A stretch of 6,023 nucleotides of DNA from Planctomycetia bacterium (GTDB lineage Bacteria; Planctomycetota; Phycisphaerae; Phycisphaerales; SM1A02): positions 1 to 6,023 of the forward strand of contig SYIB01000153.1 in assembly GCA_005798965.1 (NCBI GenBank). Reading direction: 5' to 3'. A model generated the notes under the pieces. It made no database searches, was not told where the DNA came from, and worked only from the letters and a program-made list of their open reading frames with translations. The translations under genes and the position numbers were made by a program. Positions 1 through 5,256 of the stretch are shown here, in pieces. Position 1 is the stretch's first letter; the number at the start of each line of letters is the position of its first letter.

Positions 1-1901
1 ATCGATCCAGCCACGCCACGCTTGACGGCCTCGCGGTCGCCACCCGGACCGTTGGCGAATCCGGTCGCGGCGCCATCGAGGTCGCCGCGGAGCGCGTTGC
101 GCAGGTGATCGTTGAAGACCGCCATCCCGGTCCCCTTCTGCGCCCCCTTGCCGAAGCGGATCGGCCCTCCACCCGTCCAGGGCTCCCCGTACAGCGAGGC
201 ATCAAGTCGGAGCGAGCGAACGCGCTCCACGATCGCGCGCACCGTCGCCGGATCATGGGTTCCCAGAAGGTCGAAGCGGAAACCGTCGACGTGGTACTGC
301 CGCAGCCAATGCGAGAGCGAGTCGAGGATGTACTTGCGCACCATCGGGCGTTCATCGGCAACCGAGTTGCCGCATCCCGCGTCGTTCGTCAGCGAGCCGT
401 CGCGGTTGGTGCGGAAGAACCAGCCGGGCACCGTCGCGTCGAACGGGCTCGCATCGCCACTCGAACTCGTGTGGTTGTAGACCACATCGAGCACCACACG
501 GATCCCAGCCGCATGCATCCTCTGCACGGCCTGGCGCAGCTCACGGATGGGTGCGAGCGGATCCCGGCGATCCGACGCAAAGTTTGATTCGGGCACATTG
601 AAGAGTGCGGTCCAGTAGCCCCAGTTGTACTCATCAGGCTTTGCCGTGAAATCGTGGATCGGCATGAGGTGCACGGCCGTGATGCCAAGTCGACGCAGGT
701 GCGCCAGTCCCGTGGGGGCCCCATCCACTCTGCCGTCATGCACGAGCCCCAGATACGAACCGCGACGATCCGCCGGGCAGGATGCATCGGCGACCGTGAA
801 GTCGCGGACGTGCAGCTCGTAGAGGACCTCGTCGGTGGGCTGTGCGATCGACGGGCCGCGGTCACTCTGCCAGCCTGCAGGCTCCAGGCGCGCCAGATCT
901 GCGAACACGCTGAATGAACTGTCGGCGCTCGCCGCAACGGCATGGATGTCCGCGGCCGCACGACGACGCCCGTAGTGCGTGAACGCGAGTCGATAGGGCA
1001 CGCCATGCAGGTCGCCGGGGACCTCGATCGACCAGGTGCCCTTCGCGCCTGCCCCAAGCGGCAGGGTCCGGCTCGGGGCGTCGAACCCCTTCTCGAAGAG
1101 TTCGAGTTCCACCCGGCTCGAGACCGGCGACCAGGTCGAAACTGTGGCCCGATCGGAAGAACAGGTCGGTCCGAGCACGGCGTTGAGTGCCGTGAACGCA
1201 GCATCCTCGAGGATTCCCCGCGCGATGACGGTTCTCCATTCGCCGCCCACCTGGATGGACAATCGGGCGATCGCATCATCCGCCACAGCCTTGCCCAGCT
1301 TGACTGTGAAGGTCGGTCGCCCGTCGCCCCCGCGATCGGCCGTCACGGATCCGACTGGCACGGCCGCTCCATCCTCGATGCGCACCGTGATCGCCTTGCG
1401 CGCCTTCTCGTCGAGCGGCCCGGACATCGCGAGCGTGATCTGCTGCCGCGCATCGAGAAACGCCCCGACGAACGAGCTCGATCGGTCGATCGCCTTCGCC
1501 GACGCGTGAATCGCAGCCTGCCCCGCCGCAAGCCAGACTTCGGTCCGCCCGCGAGGCTTGAGGTCGATGAAGCGGTCCTGATCAATGTCCTTGCGCTCCC
1601 AGTTGCCCTTTCGCACGATGAAACCCAGCCGCTTGACGCCGTCATCGGCGTCGAAGCGCGCCACCGCATCGTCCTTGACCGCCACGAACGGCACGCTGCG
1701 CCCCTGCCCACCTTCGTTCCAGACCCAGAGGTTCCATCCTGCGTAGTCACCGTCCGGGCGCCAGTAATGCACCACGACGCCACGACCCGCGTGGGCAGCG
1801 GCTGCTGCCTCGACACGCGGTGCAAACGCTGGCCACTCGCGCACGGTCACCGATGACATGAGGGCCAACAGCGCAGCTAGCAGCGCGATCATGCTCGACA
1901 T
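1..1901 (-). CDS. Type I pullulanase-like GH13 enzyme (3' end beyond window)
   Basis: The reverse strand reads open from an ATG at 1901 to base 1, giving 633 residues; the C-terminus is missing. The expected role is hydrolysis of alpha-1,6 branches in pullulan, starch or glycogen. Residues 4-20 are hydrophobic and probably an export signal, although the n-region lacks Lys/Arg. Residues about 41-125 resemble a CBM41 starch-binding module (HYWRPDGDYAGWNLWVW at 45-61). Residues about 240-335 resemble CBM48. The GH13 barrel begins near 357 (VLYELHVRDFT). The type I pullulanase signature is present as YNWGYW at 425-430, where the usual form is YNWGYDP. Region I is VVLDVVYNH at 469-477, region II GFRFD at 540-544 with the presumed nucleophile D544, and region III YGEPW with the presumed acid/base E573. 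The third catalytic Asp would lie off the left edge. AGGA sits 7 bases before the chosen ATG and an in-frame TAG lies just upstream, so the start is at 1901 or the nearby ATG at 1892. The family assignment is firm; the export is less so. Confidence 0.93.
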   Translation of the reverse strand, partial: MSSMIALLAALLALMSSVTVREWPAFAPRVEAAAAAHAGRGVVVHYWRPDGDYAGWNLWVWNEGGQGRSVPFVAVKDDAVARFDADDGVKRLGFIVRKGNWERKDIDQDRFIDLKPRGRTEVWLAAGQAAIHASAKAIDRSSSFVGAFLDARQQITLAMSGPLDEKARKAITVRIEDGAAVPVGSVTADRGGDGRPTFTVKLGKAVADDAIARLSIQVGGEWRTVIARGILEDAAFTALNAVLGPTCSSDRATVSTWSPVSSRVELELFEKGFDAPSRTLPLGAGAKGTWSIEVPGDLHGVPYRLAFTHYGRRRAAADIHAVAASADSSFSVFADLARLEPAGWQSDRGPSIAQPTDEVLYELHVRDFTVADASCPADRRGSYLGLVHDGRVDGAPTGLAHLRRLGITAVHLMPIHDFTAKPDEYNWGYWTALFNVPESNFASDRRDPLAPIRELRQAVQRMHAAGIRVVLDVVYNHTSSSGDASPFDATVPGWFFRTNRDGSLTNDAGCGNSVADERPMVRKYILDSLSHWLRQYHVDGFRFDLLGTHDPATVRAIVERVRSLRLDASLYGEPWTGGGPIRFGKGAQKGTGMAVFNDHLRNALRGDLDGAATGFANGPGGDREAVKRGVAGS

Positions 1902-1967
1902 GCGTGGATCCTAAGAGCGTCGGCGGCCGTCCTCTCCTGCCAACGACCGTGATTCATGCCAATCCCC

Positions 1968-1987
1968 ACCGTGCACCGATGCACGGT
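1968..1987. promoter_or_regulatory. Perfect 8-bp inverted repeat just before the phosphatase ATG
   Basis: ACCGTGCA and TGCACGGT form a perfect inverted repeat around a 4-base centre (CCGA), ending one base before the ATG at 1989. It lies in the short divergent region between the pullulanase and phosphatase genes. It could be a protein-binding operator or an mRNA hairpin that limits initiation at 1989. If translation starts at 1956 instead, it falls inside the coding region and may be chance. The structure is seen directly; the function is inference. Confidence 0.35.
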
Positions 1988-1988
1988 C

Positions 1989-2801
1989 ATGCGCGACGAC
2001 GGTTTGCAGGCTCGATTCGACCACCTGGCCCAATGGCTGGATGAACTCCGTGCGGTCAGCCTCCACTGGGCTGGGCAACCGCTGCAGGTCGACACCAAGT
2101 CCGACGGATCCCCAGTCACGCAGGCCGATCGCGCCATCGAGTCAGCGTTGCGCCAGAAGATCCGTCTGCATCATCCGTCCGATGCCATCCTGGGCGAAGA
2201 GCATGGGGATGAAGCGGGCTCGAGCGGATGGCGCTGGATCATCGATCCGATTGACGGCACTGCCAGTTTCATCCGCGGGCTACCGCTGTGGGGAACCCTG
2301 CTGGGCCTTGAGCAGCGCCACCCCGGAGGCGCACCTCAGGTAGTCGCCGGCATCGCCGACTTTCCCGCACTCGACGAACGGATCGAAGCCCAGTCGCATC
2401 ATGAGGCTTGGTGGACGCGCGCTCAGCAGCGGCAGCGATGTCGCGTTGCCACCCCGCGACCGCTGCACACGGCAACCGTCTGCACCACTGGCACTGAGTA
2501 CTTCCGCTGCACCGACCGAATGAGCTTGTGGACCCGATTGGGAGAACAGTCTGGCTCACTTCGTGGTTGGAGCGACTGCTTGGCGCTGCTCCTCTTCTGC
2601 ACAGGTCGCGTGGACGCGGTGGTCGAACCGGTCATGCACCCCTGGGACATCGGACCATTCGGGGCCATCCTGCCCGCATCCGGCGCCGCCTGGGCATCGT
2701 TGGACGGCACCCAGACTCATCTTGGCGGCTCGCTGGCGGCGGCTTCGAACCCTGACTTGCTCACGCAACTCCTCCATTTGAAGCATGTTGCGATCGGTTA
2801 G
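1989..2801 (+). CDS. Inositol monophosphatase-superfamily enzyme, probably histidinol-phosphatase (HisN type)
   Basis: This is a metal-dependent phosphatase of the IMPase/FBPase superfamily, 270 residues from the ATG at 1989 or 281 from an in-frame ATG at 1956. Numbering from the 1956 ATG, the two-metal site is complete: GEEHG at 80-84 (E81), DPIDGT at 97-102 (D97, D100, T102) and WD at 230-231 (D231). The stretch DPIDGTASFIRGLPLWGT is closer to HisN-type histidinol-phosphatases (DPIDGTKSF...) than to classic inositol phosphatases (DPIDGTTNF), and the later SDCLALLL...GRVDAVVEP segment matches the HisN GDCYAY...GRVDLVVE pattern. The likely reaction is therefore histidinol phosphate to histidinol in cytoplasmic histidine synthesis, although inositol or other sugar phosphates cannot be excluded. 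No other his gene is visible. No convincing Shine-Dalgarno precedes either ATG. I prefer 1989 because the first 11 residues of the longer form are not family-like and overlap a perfect palindrome. The gene is divergent from the pullulanase gene. Confidence 0.9.
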   Translation: MRDDGLQARFDHLAQWLDELRAVSLHWAGQPLQVDTKSDGSPVTQADRAIESALRQKIRLHHPSDAILGEEHGDEAGSSGWRWIIDPIDGTASFIRGLPLWGTLLGLEQRHPGGAPQVVAGIADFPALDERIEAQSHHEAWWTRAQQRQRCRVATPRPLHTATVCTTGTEYFRCTDRMSLWTRLGEQSGSLRGWSDCLALLLFCTGRVDAVVEPVMHPWDIGPFGAILPASGAAWASLDGTQTHLGGSLAAASNPDLLTQLLHLKHVAIG

Positions 2802-2885
2802 GTGTTATGGGATCCATGTCGCCCCTACCCTCGCCCCCTAGGTTCGTCAAACGCCACAAAAGCATCCTGATTCCCCACAAGACAC

Positions 2886-2915
2886 TTGCCATAGCAAATG
2901 GCTGGGTCATATGTT
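2886..2915 (+). promoter_or_regulatory. Candidate sigma70-like promoter for the PEP-CTERM-like gene
   Basis: TTGCCA (2886-2891) and TATGTT (2910-2915) are separated by 18 bases, each matching the sigma70 consensus at four or more of six positions. This would start transcription near 2922 and give a leader of about 70 bases that contains the hairpin at 2944-2960. The surrounding stretch is more AT-rich than the flanking genes. The assignment rests on pattern only. Confidence 0.35.
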
Positions 2916-2943
2916 CTTGAAGCAGGGAATCTGAAAAGGGTCG

Positions 2944-2960
2944 CGCTGACGAAGTCAGCG
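2944..2960 (+). other. Perfect 7-bp stem with GAA triloop in the leader
   Basis: CGCTGAC-GAA-GTCAGCG forms a perfect compact hairpin 31 bases before the ATG at 2992. No T-tract follows, so it is not a typical intrinsic terminator. In a leader of an exported, possibly abundant protein it could stabilise the mRNA 5' end or serve as a regulatory element. The structure is seen; the role is inferred. Confidence 0.4.
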
Positions 2961-2991
2961 GAGTTCCGTTGTCCCAACAGAGAGTCCCTCC

Positions 2992-3537
2992 ATGAAGAAG
3001 ATTGCCCTCGTTGCTGGCCTCGCCGCCGCTGTCGCCGGAACTGCTTCGGCCGACGTCACTGTCACCTTCACCAACCAGACTTGGACTGGTTTCAACTTCA
3101 CCGACCTGAGCGCTGCCTACGGCGGCTTCTCGGGCACCCTGACCGGCGTGTCGGTCAACGCGACCCTGAACGCCTCCACCAATTTCACCTACGCCGACGA
3201 CATCTGCGTGTACGTCGACGTGGCTCCGCTCTCGTCGGGCGGCCTGCTCCAGGTCGGCGGCTACAGCAACCTCGGTGCTACCCAGCGCTTGTTTTGGGCC
3301 AACGGCGGCTCGAGCGCTCCCGGCACGACCGTCATCAGCAGCAGGTCGGTGAACGCGATCTCGTTCTCGGGCACCTCGGCTGACGCCACCATCTGGCTGG
3401 GCAACGGCTACGGCGCCTCGGGCACCTCGGGCACCTGGACCGGCTCGATCACGCTCATCGGCGTGAACGCGGTTCCCGCCCCGGGCGCGATCGCCCTCGT
3501 CGGCCTCGCCGGCCTCGCTGGCCGTCGTCGTCGCTGA
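2992..3537 (+). CDS. Small exported protein with PEP-CTERM-like (VPAPG) sorting tail
   Basis: This encodes 181 residues of unknown function. The N-terminus is a clear Sec signal peptide: MKK, a hydrophobic core to about residue 16, and a probable cleavage after A20 (ASA|DV). The C-terminus is a tripartite sorting signal: VPAPG at 161-165, a hydrophobic stretch of about 12 residues and RRRR at 178-181. This matches the architecture of PEP-CTERM signals, which are handled by exosortase-type enzymes, with Ala in place of Glu in Pro-Glu-Pro. The mature part is rich in Ser, Thr, Gly and Asn, probably beta-structured, with a single Cys (C72) and no recognisable catalytic motif. Five N-x-S/T sequons lie between residues 28 and 66. 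GTSGT-type repeats occur around 143-148. A weak ribosome binding site (GAGAG, 7 bases before the ATG) supports the start. A strong terminator follows, so the gene is probably a single transcription unit. No exosortase gene is in the window. Confidence 0.9.
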   Translation: MKKIALVAGLAAAVAGTASADVTVTFTNQTWTGFNFTDLSAAYGGFSGTLTGVSVNATLNASTNFTYADDICVYVDVAPLSSGGLLQVGGYSNLGATQRLFWANGGSSAPGTTVISSRSVNAISFSGTSADATIWLGNGYGASGTSGTWTGSITLIGVNAVPAPGAIALVGLAGLAGRRRR

Positions 3538-3547
3538 GCACAGCATC

Positions 3548-3572
3548 TCCGGAGCCCTCGGGCTCTCCCGGA
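3548..3572 (+). other. Interrupted hairpin just before the terminator
   Basis: TCCGG pairs with CCGGA and an inner AGCC pairs with GGCT around a CTCG loop, with CTC left as a 3-base bulge. It begins 10 bases after the stop codon at 3537 and ends 4 bases before the main terminator stem. It has no T-tract of its own. It may act with the following stem to protect the mRNA 3' end. Confidence 0.4.
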
Positions 3573-3576
3573 ACTC

Positions 3577-3616
3577 GGCACCGAGCGTCCTTGTGGCGCT
3601 CGGTGCCTTTGTTTTT
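3577..3616 (+). terminator. Strong rho-independent terminator after the PEP-CTERM-like gene
   Basis: GGCACCGAGCG and CGCTCGGTGCC form a perfect 11-bp GC-rich stem with a 9-base loop (3588-3596), followed directly by TTTGTTTTT (3608-3616). This is a textbook intrinsic terminator on the plus strand. It separates the 2992-3537 gene from the downstream protease gene, which then needs its own promoter. Confidence 0.9.
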
Positions 3617-3658
3617 GCGCCGCCTCAGGCTGATTTCGGGCGGCTGGCCGATTTCATC

Positions 3659-3686
3659 TTGCCTCGCCCGGGGTGGTTGCAATACT
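3659..3686 (+). promoter_or_regulatory. Candidate extended -10 promoter for the protease gene
   Basis: TTGCCT (3659-3664) and AATACT (3681-3686) are 16 bases apart, and a TG dinucleotide one base before the -10 (TGC at 3678-3680) makes it an extended -10 form. Its position, between the terminator ending at 3616 and the ribosome binding site at 3711, fits independent transcription of the protease gene. The call is by pattern only. Confidence 0.4.
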
Positions 3687-3710
3687 TCGCGCGACCGTCC
3701 ACATCAGCAC

Positions 3711-3717
3711 AGAGGAG
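3711..3717 (+). promoter_or_regulatory. Ribosome binding site that sets the protease start
   Basis: AGAGGAG ends 9 bases before the ATG at 3727. An in-frame GTG at 3673 would add 18 residues with no signal-peptide character and would lie within the candidate promoter, so the ATG at 3727 is the preferred start. Confidence 0.75.
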
Positions 3718-3726
3718 CCTCGGACC

Positions 3727-5256
3727 ATGCGCACCAGCTTGGCGATCATCCTGACCATTGTCGCGCCAGCCCTCGCTGACGAGATTGGCTACGAGGAACT
3801 GCTTGCACGGCTGGGATCCGCGGCGCCAACCGGTGCGGGCGTCCCGATCGTGCAGGTCGAGGCGAATGAATCCGCTGGGTTGAGCTACCGGCCGAATCCC
3901 GCCGAGGCCGACTTCGCCGGCAAGTCGTTCAACCTCTTCTCCGGGGGCTCGACCAACAGCGGCCACGCGACCTTCGTGGGCCGCAACTTCTACGGATCGG
4001 CCGGTGTGGCCAAGGGCGTGACCCAGATCAACTGCTTCGATGCCAATGGCTGGATCTCCAGCTACCTGCGCGTCGGCGCAGGGCAGTCCGCACTGCCGCT
4101 CTCGCCCACCAACGGTTCGCGCCTCTTCAACTGCAGCTGGATTGGATCTGCAGGCACGGCAGTCGACAATGAAGTGCTGCGTCGCGCGGACTACGCGATG
4201 CAACGCGACGGCACGCTGGTCATCGCGGGCATGAACAACGGAGCCGGCGGTGCGGTTCCCGCACTCATGGGCAGTGGGTTCAACGGGATTTCGGTTGGTC
4301 TGACCAACGGCAACCACAGCTATGGCGCGCCGCCTTCGGGCATCGACGGGGCGGGCCGGCGGAAGCCGGAACTCGTAGCGCCTGGCGACTTCACGAGCTT
4401 CTCGACGCCCGTCGTCGGTGGCTGTGCGACCTTGCTCTACCAGTTCGCGAATGAACTCCCGTACAGCCTCAACGTGAATCGCCGCAGTGGCGTGGCGATC
4501 AAGGCCTCGCTGCTCGCGGGCGCGACCCAAGGCACCTCGTGGTCGAACGGAGCCCCGCCGACCGGAGCGTCGCGCGGCGTCGCCACCACCCCCATTGACC
4601 CGATCGTGGGCTTCGGCACGGTGAACATCGACCGTGCGCACCGGATTCTCTCCGCAGATGAAGCGATCGGACAAGCCACCACAACTGCCGCCATTTCGGG
4701 TCCCTCAGTCAGCCTAGCCGCCTGGGAGTACGAAGTGATCTCCTCGACCACCTTCGAACGCCACTGGCGCATCGATGTCCCTGGCACGGCTGATGTCCGC
4801 GTGGCGTTGACGTGGAATCGCAATCCCTCATCAAGCCAATTCACTGGCTCCGCACCGATTCTGCAGAACAACGATCTCAAGCTGCAGCGCATCGTGAACG
4901 GCCAGCCTGTGTCCATGGTCGGCGACGGTGGGGCCGCTCTCTTCGGCTCGGGAAACGTCGTCAGCCAGAGCGCCGTAGACAACGTTGAGCACCTCTCGAT
5001 CGACGGCCTGGTGCCGGGCTCCTACCTGCTGTCGGTGAGTCGTGTCACGACCACGGGATTCGCGAGCATCGCCGCGCTGGCATGGATCGTCGACGTCACC
5101 GCGGTTCCAGGCGACCTCAACGGCGACGGCATCATCGATGGCGCCGACCTTGGCATGCTCTTGAGCAACTGGGGCGGCACCGGCATGGGCGACGTGGATG
5201 GCAGCGGGACGGTGGATGGCGCCGATCTCGGCGTGCTGCTCAGCGCTTGGTCCTGA
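3727..5256 (+). CDS. Secreted subtilase-like (S8) protein with C-terminal dockerin-like repeats
   Basis: This encodes 509 residues. Residues 1-17 form a signal peptide, with probable cleavage at ALA|DE. Residues about 35-310 resemble a subtilisin-fold protease. The catalytic His is probably H80 in SGHATFVG (compare GHGTHVAG), the oxyanion Asn probably N170 in AGMNNG, and the Ser S224 in TSFSTPVVGG, preceded by KPELVAPG at 213-220. The strand that normally carries the Asp reads GVPIVQVEANES, placing E45 where Asp is expected. Only two residues separate APG from TS, so the usual loop there is nearly absent. Residues about 330-458 look like a beta-sandwich, as in P- or PPC-type domains after bacterial subtilases. 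The end is a pair of dockerin/EF-hand-like loops, with D463, N465, D467, D471, D474 and then D489, D491, S493, D497, D500, probably calcium-binding. The likely role is an extracellular protease or an inactive relative. No cohesin partner is visible. The 3' end overlaps the convergent gene by 17 bp. Confidence 0.88.
   Translation: MRTSLAIILTIVAPALADEIGYEELLARLGSAAPTGAGVPIVQVEANESAGLSYRPNPAEADFAGKSFNLFSGGSTNSGHATFVGRNFYGSAGVAKGVTQINCFDANGWISSYLRVGAGQSALPLSPTNGSRLFNCSWIGSAGTAVDNEVLRRADYAMQRDGTLVIAGMNNGAGGAVPALMGSGFNGISVGLTNGNHSYGAPPSGIDGAGRRKPELVAPGDFTSFSTPVVGGCATLLYQFANELPYSLNVNRRSGVAIKASLLAGATQGTSWSNGAPPTGASRGVATTPIDPIVGFGTVNIDRAHRILSADEAIGQATTTAAISGPSVSLAAWEYEVISSTTFERHWRIDVPGTADVRVALTWNRNPSSSQFTGSAPILQNNDLKLQRIVNGQPVSMVGDGGAALFGSGNVVSQSAVDNVEHLSIDGLVPGSYLLSVSRVTTTGFASIAALAWIVDVTAVPGDLNGDGIIDGADLGMLLSNWGGTGMGDVDGSGTVDGADLGVLLSAWS
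5187..5253 (+). other. Second of two dockerin-like calcium loops (coding repeat)
   Basis: This is the DNA for GDVDGSGTVDGADLGVLLSAW, which repeats the preceding GDLNGDGIIDGADLGMLLSNW (about 5109-5171). The two copies share GADLG and LLS-W at protein level, and the DNA words GATGGCGCCGA and CTCGGC/CTTGGC are partly conserved. The pair forms a duplicated F-hand module, the typical layout of type I dockerins. Confidence 0.75.

Noticed and set aside
389..1279. Minus-strand open frame of 296 codons inside the pullulanase gene
   Set aside because: It is Arg/Ser-rich, has no recognisable motif and lies in a different frame from the continuous pullulanase frame, which carries all the GH13 motifs. 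Long shadow frames are expected at this GC content.
942..1856. Plus-strand open frame of 304 codons antisense to the pullulanase
   Set aside because: Its composition is Arg/His/Pro-rich with no domain or signal, and the opposite strand encodes the CBM41 and CBM48 modules. It is a GC-driven antisense shadow.
2802..2885. Possible terminator after the phosphatase gene
   Set aside because: The stretch has C-rich runs and a CCTAGG palindrome but no stem followed by a T-tract, so no terminator is called.
3361..3440. Repeated TCGGGCACC words in the PEP-CTERM-like gene
   Set aside because: Three copies of this word encode Ser-Gly-Thr in a Gly/Ser/Thr-rich segment. They reflect low-complexity protein sequence and codon bias rather than a separate DNA repeat element.
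2761..3546. Minus-strand open frame of 261 codons antisense to the PEP-CTERM-like gene
   Set aside because: It crosses the intergenic leader and the whole of a gene with a clear signal peptide and sorting tail, and its protein is low-complexity Arg/Gly/Ala/Val. No start signal or family resemblance was seen.
3673..3726. Extended N-terminus of the protease from a GTG at 3673
   Set aside because: The added 18 residues are not signal-like, the codon falls in the candidate promoter, and AGAGGAG is well placed for the ATG at 3727.
3625..4674. Minus-strand open frame of 349 codons antisense to the protease
   Set aside because: The protein is Arg/Ala/Val-rich without motifs, while the plus strand has a ribosome binding site, a signal peptide and subtilase blocks.
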